From: Areca catechu
Lineage: Eukaryota > Streptophyta > Magnoliopsida > Arecales > Arecaceae
NCBI GenBank assembly: GCA_021397845.1
Contig: CM038052.1
Span: forward strand, 48,072,949-48,136,948
Reading direction: 5' to 3'
Length of the DNA stretch: 64,000 bases
Part shown: piece by piece, positions 11,339 to 23,919 of the stretch
How the letters are laid out: every line of letters starts with the position of its first letter
How positions within the stretch are numbered: position 1 is the first letter of the stretch
Made by a program: the position numbers and the translations under genes
The notes under the pieces: generated by a model
Database searches by the model: none
Seen by the model: only the letters and a program-made list of their open reading frames with translations
What the model was told of the DNA's origin: nothing

Positions 11339-12456
11339 GCTCCCATACAGTTTCAATGTTCAAGTTTAAGCATCATGGAGTGTTTCAGCATTAACATTAG
11401 ATGTTATAGGATCTTTGATGGGTCTTTCACTATCTGCATTGGATATTTCTGCTTCACAACAGATTATTTCATCAACACTGGAAGTTTCGATATTTGCATT
11501 GCTAGGTTTCTATACATCTGTTACACTACTTGGTCTCCTACAACATTCTGCAGTTGGCTACTCTGTTTCTGCTTATACATGTCCAGAAATAGTGCTTTTC
11601 ATCTTCTCGACGGGCTCTTCAGTAGGGTTTTTGAACATTTTTCAGCAGGGCTATTCGGCAGGGTTCTTTTAACCTCCTGAAGAGGCCTGCTGAAAGGGCT
11701 TTTCTGCAGGGCTCGGTAGGGGGCTTTCCTTATGATGCTCATATCTCATGGACTTGTATATATTTCAAGTGCAGCTGCTATCATCCAGTCTCATGTGAAC
11801 CTCAACAGTCTCTTGTAGTCATATATATACCTTGTTCATTGGAGTCTGCACTTTTTGTATATTTCTTTCACTACTTCATTTTTGATATATATGTTATGTA
11901 TTATTATATTTGCTTTCTTCTTCCGAGTACTTTTGTAAATAGTGTGTATACTTTTTAATATAAGCTTTTTCTATTTTTTTTTTTTATAAGAATATAAGCT
12001 TCAAGCTCACACTTTTACCTAAAAAAAGCTCTGATACCATTTTGCGGCCGGGAAATTTGGGCTCTCACACAGATGAAAAGAAGGAAGAGAATAATGTAAC
12101 TAACAAGGAAAACTTTAATTCTACTAAATACAAAAATGGTTTTGTACAATTGGATATTACAGTACTCCAAATATACTTCCAGAGACATTACATTCACGAA
12201 ACAAACTCTTGAATTTCCTCACATTCATGGCTATTTAATTCACATACATGTACGAATATAAAAGGTGAAAAGAAGTTCAAGACCCTAGAACTTCATGACC
12301 AGTATTTACCCATCATTATTATAAAAAACTAGTTCATAGTCCAACATTAAAACCTACCCATCAAAACAAAAGAAAGATTATCAAGCATCCAATAATCAAA
12401 GAGGCAATCAACCCTTGATGGTGGCTTCTCTTTATTACCGCAAGAGACTGAAACCA
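11339..12456. other. Unassigned AT-rich stretch with an antisense primer-binding-site motif
   Basis: 11339-11700 is fairly open on the minus strand (for example NIETSSVDEIICCEAEI) but has stops and no family I recognise. 11700-12030 is AT-rich. GCTCTGATACCA at 12028-12039 is the exact reverse complement of the initiator-tRNA-Met primer binding site used by many plant LTR elements, and TGCGGCCGGG follows at 12043, so a minus-strand LTR could start there. I could not find its other end or a target duplication, so this is only a possible retrotransposon remnant. Confidence 0.35.
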
Positions 12457-13882
12457 TCACTTACGATGATAATACCTGAGCAGAGTATGACAGACCTGTA
12501 TAAAGCTGAAAATGAGGAGGACGGCAGCGGCCACCACCGAGAGGGTCACCCATGGATTGGAGAAATATTTGTGCTTCAGATCAGCATATCACCTATTCCA
12601 TGTCCTATCCCATTTGCTGGCGTGATATTTATTCAAGTTAGCAACTACGCCATGCAAGTATTCCGACCTAAATCCGGCGGCCCTTGGAATCAATTCGCCG
12701 AAGAAAGAGGCCGCATGGCTCCTGTCGGGCAGACTGTTCAACAAAATCCCACTACTTTCAAGCAGTTTTGCATCACTTTCTCTGCCTATCAGTATGTCCA
12801 TGAATTCTACATAGGATGGGACATGGGGTTCAACGTCGGGGAAATAACCTTGCTCGGAGGCGATGATATTACGGAGTATTGTTTCGACGTCATCATTAAT
12901 TTCGAACAACGGGATCTTCATGACCCCCTTGTGGAATTTTATGTCCAGGATGCTGCCTCGATATCTCCTTTCTTCGAGGAAGCTGCCCGAATATCTCCTC
13001 TCGAACTTCACAGCATATAGATCCTGGAGCTCTGTCGCGCTAGGAAATCTTGAAATTTTTTTGGTTTCGATCGTATCTAGCACAGCAGGTTCCAGGGACA
13101 GGCGAAACAGGTGCAACAAATGGAGGACTTTCTCGGGGCAGATGGGGGGATTCCGATTCCCAATCATACCGCTCTGATCAAGGCAACAGACGGCATAACA
13201 AGTCAAAGGGCCATCGAATTGCAAAGCAAACTTCCCGAATTTCTTCTTTCCCAATCTCATCGTATAGTTTGGACTAGGACAAAGAAAGGGATCTGGTTCG
13301 CGACCTTCAGCAAGTCGAGCATGATTTTTTGTGATGGCCATTTCAGGTCAATTTTTAAGGAACGCATGGCTTCGAGAGCTATAAAAATGAAACAGCCATC
13401 GAGCAGCAACATCTCTAAAAATCCATGGCTGTCCATGGGCTCATAGCACGGATCGTCTGAGTAGTACTTGCGAGCCTCTTGCTCCCTCGGCTCCATAGCG
13501 AGGAGCCATTTGCGGACGTCGAGTGGATGCCGGGAGACGAAGAAATTCACGCACCCCTTCTTGTTTGACTTCGTCGTCGATATCCCTCGATCTGAACTTG
13601 TAGGGGCCGATGATGGCAGCCACATCTGGCCAGTAAGGCTCGTCTGGTAGATCCTGGGCCAGGCCTAGGTGCAATTTAAAGATGCTGGGCTTGGTAGCGG
13701 TCTTCCGTTCTTCCCGCTTCGGAGTCGACCAAGGGTGGCATCCAGTCAGAGGCCGCCTGGATGTTGTCCCGAAACTTTTTGATCCATGCGGCATCTGAGC
13801 TGTCTAGGTTCTCCTCGATCTCATTTGCCTCTTGCCATCTTGGGCGAGGAAGGTCCTCTGTTATAATTAAAAGTAACATCAT
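12457..13882 (-). pseudogene. DUF247 (UPF0481-type) protein, broken
   Basis: Minus-strand pieces follow the DUF247 order: a leading SDAAWIKKFRDNIQAA (from 13882), then LPDEPYWPDVAAIIGPY, FVSRHPLDVRKWLLAMEPRE with EARKYYSD, then the family hallmark FLEMLLLDGCFI and LLKVANQIPFFVL, then a long C-terminal part (13341-12589) with FPSATELQDLYAVKFE and FMDILIGRESDAKLL. A TGA at 12589-12591 interrupts it, but the same frame continues with ADLKHKYFSNPWVTLS and a hydrophobic helix VVAAAVLLIFSFI, ending at 12457, as expected for the family's C-terminal membrane anchor. Frame changes near 13730, 13555 and 13260 break the rest. Function of DUF247 proteins is mostly unknown; some grass members act in self-incompatibility. 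Confidence 0.85.
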
Positions 13883-15080
13883 TTCTTAAAAATAAACAAA
13901 TCCGGATTTGTAACTGCTCCCGTATATCACAAAGAAAACTCACCTTCAAAGATCATCGGATCATAGATTAAAGAAATTAAAAAAAAAAAATAAATTTAAA
14001 TAAACTAAGAAAATTAAACATTCGATTTAGAGCATTGATTGAGCTTGTATGGTTGAGCAATTCCATGTTGGCTTTTCCCATCCCTTGGTAGAGTGTTGAT
14101 TTACATGACAACACCCTGTCGCCAAAATCTGAGATTGCTGGATGGAAAGAAAACTATGATTTTTATGCAAGAAAATAGCAATATGTGATCAAAAGCAGGG
14201 GTTCAAGAAGAGAGAGTGAACATGCGATCATGGTAACCTTGGAGACTGGTTTGGCATGGACGGTCATTTAGACAATGGAGAGGAGGAGAGTTTGAGAAAA
14301 ATCCTAATCATGAAAGGAAGGTAGCTAGAGAGGGCTAGCAAATTGAAAACTTGATCAACAAAGAAACTAAAACTTGTCAATAAGAGATGCAGAGGGGTGG
14401 TAAAGTACAAACTTGATCAGGAAATCGAGGGAGCAAGAGATGGACAACAAGCAAAGGAAAAATCCTAACCAACTAGAAAGGAAGGCAGTAAAAAAATTCA
14501 TTCTTTCATGCTCTTCTCAAGAGATCGGATTCCGGATCGAGAGTTTGTTTGAGGAGATTTGGAGATATAACGGTTCTCCAATACCGGATCGGCCATAGCT
14601 CACATGGAAGAAGCTCTATGTCGATTGTAATAGCATTCTTGTAGATCGCTGGGTTGTAGAAGAGTCTAGACTATATAAATCTTTGATGAGGACATCGTCT
14701 AGTATAGATCCCGATGTACACCTAGCAATCTCTTGAGCAGATTATGCATTTATTTATTTTTTTATATCAGGTGTATGAGGATTAGGCATATTATTATTTT
14801 TATTATTCTTGTATCCAGCTCATGCACATATCTCAAAGCATGAATACTGGATTAGTTTGGAATCTGTTTTAGATTAGTTTGATTGTTTCAGATTACTATG
14901 GAGTATGTTTTAGATTAGGCTAGTTGTTTCAGTTTGACTTGAATCTTAGTATTTTAGTTTATGTGGTCTCTAATCTATTAGAAAGTCCCAGAGTTTCGGT
15001 TTTCAATTTGTAAAGAACTAAGATCTATTTAAAGAAATCACATGTATAGTTCGAGCATCGATAAATATTGAATAAAAGAT
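13883..15080. other. Non-coding stretch; possible LTR remnant with TATA box
   Basis: 13883-14560 is AT-rich and I recognise nothing in it. Around 14665 GACTATATAAATC is a good TATA box, and GAATAAAAG at 15069 gives a polyadenylation-like signal about 400 bases later, a spacing usual in LTRs. No TG...CA pair with a target duplication could be fixed, so the LTR reading is tentative. Confidence 0.3.
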
Positions 15081-15099
15081 TTTTATTTCCCGACTCCCA

Positions 15100-15330
15100 T
15101 CTTTCTCTTCTTTTTTCCTCCCCCCTCTCCTCTTCTTCTTTCTCATCTTCTCCCAATTCATCTCCTTTCTCTTTCTCTCCTCTTTCCTCATTCTCTCCTT
15201 CCCTAATCTTCTTCTTTCTCCTATTACTCCTCTTTTCTTCCTGGTCTCCTTCTTCCTCTCTCTTCTTCCTTTGTTTCTCCTTCCCCCCCTATCTCTTCCT
15301 TCTTCCTCTCTCCTTCCCTAAAACTGCCAC
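15100..15330. repeat. CT-rich low-complexity tract
   Basis: Almost pure pyrimidine sequence (TTCTTCTTTCTC-type) for about 220 bases. The apparent Ser/Phe/Leu-rich ORF in it (15068-15367) is a by-product of composition. It is followed by an A-rich tract at 15436-15500. Confidence 0.85.
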
Positions 15331-15407
15331 CCCTGATCGGCATGATCGCCACCCCTGTTCGGCATGATCGTGAAGGCACAAAGAGCTTACATGATCATGA
15401 AAACTGT

Positions 15408-16890
15408 TACACCCCATGTTGCCGACTTTGGGAAAAAGCATGGAAAAGAAAAAAAAAGAAAAAAAAGAAAAAATTGAAAAAAAAGAATTGGTTTTAAAAT
15501 TTTTGGGTTTCACATCACTTGATCCCTGGATATCTTATTTGCGATCAACAAGTCTACACGTTCTGTATAGATTAATAATTCTGGATTTATTGGACCAGAT
15601 CTAAAATTATTTTGACTTTGAAAAATGTTAACTACAAATATTATCTTTTGATATTCCAGGTCCAAGGATTTTAGCGGACACTCAGGATCGCAACCCGACT
15701 TGGTCAACGCCTTCTCTTCCAGTTTCGACCACGGTCAAGTTTGTGACACCCCCTTCCACTTAAAATATTTAATTGATATTGATAGTGAGTTTATTTCTTT
15801 AGTTTTATTAGATTAATATATTAATTGATTGTGCTCGGCTTAAACTTACGAGTAATTTCTTAATTATCCACGATCCTAATCTCTTTTAGATCTAGGATTT
15901 TTTTATTATTACTGGTAGTTATTAAAAAAATTCTGATTATAACTTAATCCCTTTCGTATTTAGAAAATAATAATTAACTAATTTTGATTTATAATTTAGG
16001 TTTGCTAACAATTTAAATTAAATATATATATTAATAAATAATATGTATTGCATTCCTAAATCATACCATCTCTCGTCAATTTTCCAATCCTCTCAAAAAT
16101 ATCAAAATAGAGATGCAAAGAAATTCAGGCAAACGAGATAAAAGTAGGCCAAAGATACTTACCTGGACTTCAAAGATCAACAGTTCATGGATGGGAGATA
16201 GATCCGATAGTAATTATCCCTCTCCCACTCTCCACCACATAAATAGCAGAAAGGAGAAAGATAAGGATAGATGAGATTTCAGCCTAAGCCAATTACCATT
16301 TTAAAATGATAGCCATTACCCCTCGATATCAAGGAAATAAGAAATTCTTGAATACCAATTCCAGGTCGACTATGGAATGCCAATTTTAGAATTAAAACCT
16401 GTTGACCGGAATACCAAGTTCATGATACGTCTTCTTGATGTTTTTTTAGCTGTTTGGGTTTTATTCCAAGAATAAAAATTTACTCTCGATGGAATACAAG
16501 TACCAAACACCACCTTAAAGTCAATGCCATGTCATCATTTTTTTTCCTACTATAAGTTGGCATGTGGACGGCTAGAAAATGATAATAATAAAAAAAAAAC
16601 ACTCCGTTTTGTAATTATCATTTCCTGCTGCGACAAGGAGAACAGCCAGGCATCCATCGCGGGTGGGTGGATGACAAATGCTGGGGATTAATTTGACATT
16701 TATTTTTAATTTGCGATCGTGATAGGATGTTTTGAAATAATATCATTGAAAGTTGCAATGAAATTAATTGCCTTCCTTGCGTAACAAGTTTATAAATAAT
16801 AATTTTATATAATTATGTCCATCATCATGCCATCATTTGATATTTTATATAGTCATGTGCAGCAATCAACTTTATTTTTTTTCCCATAAT
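15408..16890. other. AT-rich intergenic DNA, possible old LTR starts
   Basis: TGTTACACCCC at 15408 and TGTGACACCCC at 15743 resemble the opening of some chromovirus LTRs, but no ends or pol remnants go with them. Apart from this, I see only AT-rich non-coding sequence. A stretch at 16340-16520 repeats GGAATACCAA-type words in both orientations and could be an old miniature DNA transposon; I could not define it. Confidence 0.3.
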
Positions 16891-16892
16891 TT

Positions 16893-17208
16893 AACCAGTA
16901 ACTGAGCTGGATGACAGAGCCTGCTCGTTATTTTTGTTACGATAGAAAGTATATTTTTGTTACGATAGAAAGTATAATTACCACTAAGGTGAGAGTGCAA
17001 TTGAAGGATACTTTGATCTCTATCCTCTCGATCATGGATTCGAAATTTGAATTTATGGATTACTTGATTAAATTCAAAAATTTTTTCTGGAACACGTGAT
17101 TAGAAAGAGCACTTCACTCTGAAAATTTAGTGAGATTAGGAGTACTCACCTTCGGATAGGAAGGGTATACAAAAAAAATTGTGGCCCGAATCGAATATGA
17201 CCTTGCAG
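16893..17208 (+). mobile_element. Degraded tRNA-derived SINE (split by the hAT element)
   Basis: Several blocks match the SINE at 26849-27172 (which is on the minus strand): ACTTGATTAAATTCA near 17065, GTACTCACC near 17143 and AATCGAATAT near 17190. After the hAT insertion the match resumes at 25953 with GGCAGGATGGGGA and AGCTAT. An A-box-like AACTGAGCTGG lies near 16902 and a B-box-like GATTCGAAA near 17038, further apart than usual because a 21-bp duplication (TTTGTTACGATAGAAAGTAT) lies between. The tail half is at 25951-26010. Confidence 0.55.
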
Positions 17209-17969
17209 CAGGGGCGGACCGTCAGGGGGCAGGGGGGCCTTGGCCCCGCCCCCCCTCCCCAATTTTTTTGATTTTTTATATTTTTTTATAATTTTTTTCT
17301 ATAATTTTTTAATTTTTTAAAAATTTTAAATATTTGGTCCCTCTAAAATTTTTCTTTTCATCTCAAAAAAAATCTTAAAAAATTGATAAAAAAATTTTCA
17401 AAAAGAAATTGAATCCTATGAATCTTATAAAAAAACTAGTCCTAAAAAGTCTTTAAAAAAAAAAAAAAATCAGTAAAGAACTTACCTGCAGCAACCCAAT
17501 CCCAAATTCCATCCATTGTGCTCTTGCACTTAAACCTTCCCCAATCCCCAAACCCCACCAATCGGCTGCCGCCGACTGACTCCTCCACTCTTTCCCAACC
17601 ACCAACCTCTTCACACCGTCTCCTTCACCCCTCTTCCTCGTCAAGTCACCAACTCCTCTTCTCTTCCCAACCGGCAACCATCGCGACGCTGCCTCCACCC
17701 GTCGCTGCCCCCAACAGGCCACCCACCATCGATGGCTAACCCCACCCGCCGTCTCTTTCGTGGCTTCACCTCTTTTACAGTCAATTCCTCCTCTCTTCCC
17801 TAACTAGCAACCACCACTCATATCCAGCTACCCGCCGCTGGCCACCGGCTCTTTTCTATCCAGAACTCCTACCCATGGCCCGATATTGGAGCTCCATGTC
17901 TCCACTCGTTTTATCTATATTTGGCTTAGTAGGTATCATAGTATGTTTCCTAATACTACAGTGATATAG

Positions 17970-18232
17970 GCCTTTAGCGACGCTTTTTTTGGTCTTTCCC
18001 GATGCTTTTAAGCGTCGCTAAGAAACTTCCCGATGCTTCTTAAAGCATCGCCTATGTAAGTGTGGGGACGCCACCTGCCGACGCTTTTTAAAAGTATTGC
18101 TAAATTAGGATTTCCCGACACTTTTAAAAGCATCGGCATTTAGCGATGCTTTAAAGCGTCGCCAAGTCCAAACCTAGCGACGCTTTAAAGCGTCGCCAGG
18201 TCCAAACCTAGCGATGCTTTAAAACGTCGACA
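17970..18232. repeat. Left subterminal palindrome array of the CACTA element
   Basis: GCGACGCTTTAAAGCGTCGC and close variants (GATGCTTTTAAGCGTC, GATGCTTCTTAAAGCATCG) occur about eight times in direct succession. Each is itself an inverted repeat. In En/Spm such subterminal motifs are the binding sites of the second element-encoded protein. Confidence 0.85.
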
Positions 18233-18505
18233 GATTTATTTATTACTTTTTAAAAAAAATAAACAGCTATACCTATACATGAAATACATACAACCTGTAT
18301 ACATTATCAAAATGAAAACATTAAAACCTGTATTACATCCAACATACACAAATAAATGAAAACATTTAAAGGCCTGTATCACACATAACATACACAAACA
18401 CAAACACAAACCAATTATAAAAAGTTTTTTATATATACATAAAAGTATCACTCCAAGTTCAAATGAACAAAAAGACATACAAAAGTAATAAAAAAATAGC
18501 TGGCA

Positions 18506-20400
18506 TCACTGATCCGCGGGAGGCTGGTTGTCGTCAGGTCTACGACTCGCAGATGCACCAGGAACCTACAAGATATACATATAATTATGATACATATATT
18601 ATATATATTCTAAATTATTAGATACATACAAAATTAATAAATAATTACTTACTTGAGATGACATGAACATATGCAGCACAGATGTAACATGCTCTAGTTG
18701 AGACCTAATGGTCTGCATTTCTGCTCTGTCTGCATCACGTGTCTGTCGGAACTCTGCTATCTCATCCTGGAGTCAACGAACATGTGACTGATCATGACTC
18801 TCTCTAGCATCCCGAGTATATCTACTCACCTCAGATAATTGAGTAGGAGTAACTCCAATCCCATAACCCCTCACTCGTCCAGGACACTCTGGTCCCATCA
18901 ACTCCGAGAATACCTCGGTCTCGATGCGACTGCTCTGAATAGATGTTGTACCCTCGCCAGCACGCTCGGAGATCATAGAGGTAGCCTTATCCTATGTTTT
19001 ATAAAAAATACATATATCAATACTTAATAAAAATAAAAATATAAATCATGATATAATATAAATAAACAAATTACATATATATCTATGGACTCCTCTCGAA
19101 CAAAATTGCCATCTTGGTGAACGTGAGTCATCCGATAGAACTCCACCTCACCAAGCTCCCTCCCTACTGATCAGACTATATAAATAATAAATATTACAAA
19201 AAAATCCAAAATAATACATCTTATACCCCCGTACCATGATACATGGCACATGCATAATACATGATGATACATGATGTTAAAACTAAAAGTATACTAAAAG
19301 TACTATAGGATGAGAAACATACAAACTCATGCCTGAGCCGTGCATAACTCTTGGACCCCGCTGTGTGAGGAACAGACTGAGCTGCTCGTGCAGTTCTACC
19401 AATAGCAAAATATGTCTACAAAATAAAATTAAAACTATGTTATATATTGTATAAATATAATTATGACGAGTGAAAATTAATAAATTTTGAAGTATTTGAT
19501 TATCACAACCAGTGCCCTCTCGGAGAACCAATAGTGCACCAGCTCCCTCCACTGATGAGGGTGAACATCAGGAGGACAGGTAGCTGCAACCTGCTCCTCT
19601 GTCCTACCTTCTCGCTTGTAGTCTCCCTTCAACTTCGCCTTATATTCTTTCCATTTATGATTGAGAGACTTAAGCATAAAATCAGAAGAATCTGGAGGGA
19701 GAACGAACTTGCTCTACAATTTAAATAAACAATAAAATAAGTATTAAATAAAATAAGCAATTTAATTATTAAAAACCTAAGATATAAAATAATATATCAA
19801 TTTTTTTACCTGTACAACTCGAAGCATCTCTACTTTATATGCAGGAAGCATGTCGTTCCACTTCGAATAATTTAGGGGACATAGCTGACCTCGGTATGCT
19901 ACTATCCCCATAAAGCTAGTCAACAAGCTAGTAGCTTTCTTAATAGGCTGCCCTAGCTTGTTGCACTCTATGACTATCCTCTCGCCCTCAGGTAACTACC
20001 ACACATCACGGACTAGTGTGGGTCCTCGCCTCCGCCTGAGTCTCCCAGATCCATCTATAAAAAAAATACAAAAAATTATATATCAAAACTATTGCATATG
20101 TATGAATTGAAATTGAATGAAATTATTAAATTACCCTGTATCTGTATATCATCGACGATAGGCTTGTCATCAGGATGATCTATAGGAGGATCATGATGTG
20201 TGGACTCGGAGCAAATGGCGTCGTCCTGAGGTAGAGAGGTAGTAGCATCGACCGGATGTGCAAAAATAAAGGAACTGGCATCAAACTGATGTGAAGATGA
20301 TCGACTGCCCTCGAGCTATTGTGCTGAAGAAGTACCAGCCTCGGTCTGGAAAAACTAAAACTGTACATCTGATAATCACTTCCTTCAAGGCATGGTATAC
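18506..20400 (-). pseudogene. Transposase_24-like (TNPA-type) gene of the CACTA element, seven exons
   Basis: Exons on the minus strand, bounded by GT/AG: about 20400-20120, 20056-19819, 19713-19510, 19415-19323, 19166-19075, 18991-18653 and 18565-18506 (stop TGA at 18506-18508). The second exon carries RRGPTLVRDVW, IVIECNKLGQPIKKA and GIVAYRGQLCPLNYSKW; the third WRELVHYWFSERA; the fourth the family hallmark AGSKSYARLRHEF; the fifth ELGEVEFYRMTHV; the sixth a coiled coil EMQTIRSQLEHVTSVLHMFM. This is the order of the plant Ptta/En/Spm protein family (PF03004). In-frame stops in exons 1 (Q-stop-LEG), 2 (W-stop-LP) and 6 (HVR-stop-LQDE) show it is dead. It would have bound the subterminal repeats. 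Confidence 0.75.
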
Positions 20401-20535
20401 CTAACATGCATTATTTAAAAATAAGTCAGTCAATATTATAATGAAATTATAACGGAAATGAATTGTAATTTAAAATATAACATAATCATTCATGCAAAAA
20501 TGTAAACCATCTTATAAACTACTTACTTGTCATAA

Positions 20536-20733
20536 TCAACCAGTTGTACCTTCTCTGAAATCCAACCTAACTAAAATGGTTGTATCATATATATTATCAT
20601 TTGGCATAATATTATAAAGCATACACTGAGTGTAAGTATCATCATTATCTTCTTCCATCCTTTTTTCTATGTCATACAAGTCTCTGGGTTTTGTCCTATC
20701 CCATTCAAGAATTGTATTAATTATATAGGTCAT
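20536..20733 (-). pseudogene. Possible C-terminal exon of the CACTA main transposase (TNP2-like)
   Basis: The 65-residue frame (PRDLYDIEKRMEEDND, then TILVRLDF) has the acidic, Asp-Glu-rich make-up seen at the end of plant CACTA TNP2 proteins and lies upstream of the Transposase_24-like gene, where that gene is expected. No catalytic domain is visible anywhere else between 20740 and 25600, so the main part has been deleted or replaced. The assignment is weak. Confidence 0.3.
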
Positions 20734-20748
20734 TTACAATAACCAAAG

Positions 20749-20885
20749 GATACGGAATAGAAGTTCTAGAAAAATCTCGGCAGCATTTTTCCTTAGTTCT
20801 CCCCATACAAATAAATATGTATGAGGAGAACTAAAAAGAAATGCTATCCGAAATATATCTAGAACTCTATCCGTACCATTTGATT
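20749..20885. repeat. Nested inverted repeat (hairpin) in the CACTA element
   Basis: The outer arms GATACGGAATAGAAGTTCTAG and CTAGAACTCTATCCGTACC are complementary with a few changes. The inner arms AGTTCTCCCCATAC and GTATGAGGAGAACT flank the loop AAATAAATAT. A second short one, ACTGTCCAAACTGGACAAT, lies near 20922. The whole could fold as one long hairpin of roughly 137 nt. Confidence 0.75.
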
Positions 20886-21358
20886 ACCGTAAGCACCTAT
20901 AAAATTATTTACAATTCTCAAACTGTCCAAACTGGACAATCAATTGACCACTGTATATATTTCTCTCATCCATACAAAAATAAAATAATTATACGGATGC
21001 TGTAGAATATGTATTTTAATCAATTGATGGATTTATGTTTCTATGCAATGCAAGTTTTTTAAAAAATATTTTAAAAATCATAATTGATCGTAACAAAGCT
21101 ATAGATGGTATTGAAATAAAAGATTTGCAATAATGAGATGGAGGTATATACTAAGAAATTTATAAAGAAACAGAAATCATCTACCAAGGAAAAGAATAAT
21201 AAATAATAAAAACCTTCATGTTCTTTGAAATGGGAAGAGTCCAGGAGGTGATGCTTAGCATGGATTGGAGGGGCCCATCTACTAGGTACTATTAATAGCA
21301 TTTTTAACCAACAAGCTTTCTATCAATGCAACTGGGTTCAGGGACATTGCACACAAGT

Positions 21359-23919
21359 TGTTGGAATATGTTGCTCATAGTCTCTTTTAGCCCATCAAAT
21401 ATTCATCCCAAAACTACACAATGTTGCTATCTACTGCATCAAACCTATTGCTTGATAGGAAGAGTAGTGATCAGAGCTTAAAAACATCATTCCAAAAGTA
21501 GGATATAGAATAGATTGTAAGCTTAGGTGTAGCCCGAGGAAGTTTTCCATTATATGAAAGATAAATAACGCGGTTGCAGGTGCCTACGCTAAGCATGCAA
21601 AAGCAGGGAGCAGGTATGAATTTAAAAAAAAAAATTAAAATCACAGCGGAAACTACCTGCTCCTCACAGGATTTAACAAATTCCGGATGCATGTATAGGC
21701 AAAACTATGCATGTACAAGGGCATGTAATATTTATAAACAATTATATAAACCTAGATCTAGGCATGCAAGAAAAATAAAACTAGAAACTATACCTTATTC
21801 CTGCCTGGAATAACCTTGGTATAAAGCTGGAATAGCTAGGATAATAGGAATAACTTTATTCCTGTTGTCTTCTTCTTCCGGCACGTTGAAATGGGCTCTC
21901 TTTTCCTCAAAATCTACAGCAAACCAAAATGAAAATTGGCCCACCTTTTGGTCTCACTTCCAGCACCAAAAGCAAGGGAACTTCCTGCTAATTCTTCCTT
22001 CAAGGGAGTGCAAAAGGATCGATCATCCAACGTCGTTTGGATTGATTCTTCCTCTCTTCAAAATTCTACAACTTGAAAAATAGAACAGAAAATGACAGCA
22101 GCAAGGAGGTTGATCCGGCTCCCAAGTGCTCAAACGAACACTCTCTAGAGGGGGGACTCGCCAGGGGCTTGCTTTGATCCGTCTCTCGGGCGATGCTAGT
22201 CTCCGGAAGACTTGGAACGGTGGGAGGGAGGAAGGAAGTAACAGAACTCTAAGATCTGAAAATGTTTTCAGCAAAACAGAGCTTCCTTCTTCCAGTAATT
22301 TGAGCACCAATAATATCAGGGATTAAAAGCTGTTTTCTCTCCCAATCACTCACCAAAACCCTGGCGTCTAAATCACCGGTGGAATGGTAATGGAATTTTC
22401 CAAGGAAGAAGACCTCTCACGGTTTTTTTTAGCCTCTCACACGGTGATTTTTCTCTGCTGAAAAAAGGGGCGCTGGAAGTGGTTTAAAGGCCGTAGGGAG
22501 GAGGAAAACGCTGGGAATCGAAGAGGCTGTGGTTAAATCCATTAACCAAGCCACTAAGAGGTGATTAAACTAGCAATTAAAACAAGAGGGAGGGAGGAGA
22601 AGAGACCCAGCAAAACCCACGGTCGATTGGCCTTCAACCGGACGCTGGAAAATTCCAGCGAAAGCACCATGTAAACGGTCACAAGGGAGAAAAAAAAAAA
22701 ACGGTTCAAAAGAAAATCGGTCCAAAATAAATTTGGTTCAATCCCATTAAAAAACCCCTTGGTTCAATCTAATTGAACCTGTCCAAGCCCAATTAAATTG
22801 GGTTCAATTGGTTCACAACCAATTGAAGGCCGAAACGAGTTCTGAATCAATTCAAAACTGATTCAGAAAAATCCTGGCGCAGAGCTGGTCAGCCCGGAAC
22901 AATTTCTGGTTGACGCAGACAAGGGCAAGACGGGGAAAAGAGTGCTCAAGAAATATCGTGACCATAAAACCGAGACGATTCCCAATCGTAATCGGTATCC
23001 GGATCAGAGAGTAATCCTCTATGGCGTGTGACCTCATAGGTTCGAACCTAAACGGTAGCACTAGAATAATTCCAATACCAGCACAGGAAACCATCTCGCA
23101 ATGGGTCCCGGCATCCGGATAGGTCGAAGATGCAGGAGCAAACTATCGAACCTCTGGCATATGGTTACCGTATAATTCATCCCTTTGACCTCTAATGCTC
23201 AGGACGACTGATATTGGGCTGCCAACCCAGACTGAGTCAGTCGACTACGTGTCTCAACCTCGCAAGCCCAGTGACTCTTCACTAGGGCTACCCCGGCCGA
23301 GGATTTGCTAAATTGAGATACTGCGAGACATTCAATCCAAACTGTTTGGACAGGTCAATTCCATCTTGGTTCATCACTGCTCCACAAGTACTTGCTTGTA
23401 CCTAGAAACCTTTCACCACCGGATTAAAAATCCGGGTAGTCCGGCACCAAAGCACAGGGAGTTGCTTGCAAGCTACCGTAATGACCTCAGGTCAGAGGGA
23501 CACATATACCCATATCCAATCGTGAGTTTCCCTTTGGCAGAAAAGGGGCTGCACGGAGTCATGTTCAATGAGATATCACATATCCCACTTGCAGATCACA
23601 TCAGTGTCACCACACTCATTTGGTCAAGAGGACAACCAAACGATGTGAACTGCAACAACCTATACTTGATATATTGTCATCCAGTACAATATATCCTTTG
23701 GTTGTGAACAGGGTTTAAGGACCAGTCGATACATCCTCTCTGTATCGAAGTCAGTGTAGTCCTAAGGACTTCATCACTTGGAAAGAGTTCATCTAGGGAA
23801 ATACAATATGTGATGAGCTGCCAAAAAATATAATATTCTATTAATTCATAAATTGAATACAATACTCAGCACAACTGCCTACAACTCAGGCGATTGGCTT
23901 TGGGACACAATTCCCAACA
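21359..23919 (-). repeat. Probable LTR (Copia-like), nested in the CACTA element
   Basis: Read on the minus strand it opens TGTTGGGAATTGTGTCCC and closes CATATTCCAACA, i.e. with short inverted ends TGTTGG/CCAACA as usual for LTRs. The 2.56 kb between contain GC-rich and AT-rich non-coding blocks and no convincing protein. The flanks (CAAGT and TTATA) do not match, so either an end is misplaced or this is not a clean solo LTR. Confidence 0.4.

Noticed and set aside
15068..15367. Ser/Phe/Leu-rich ORF of 99 codons
   Set aside because: Falls in a pyrimidine tract.
18236..18478. Cys/Phe-rich minus-strand ORF beyond the end of the CACTA gene
   Set aside because: AT-rich sequence downstream of the gene's stop, containing a local repeat (TTTGTGTATGTT-type words); no support.
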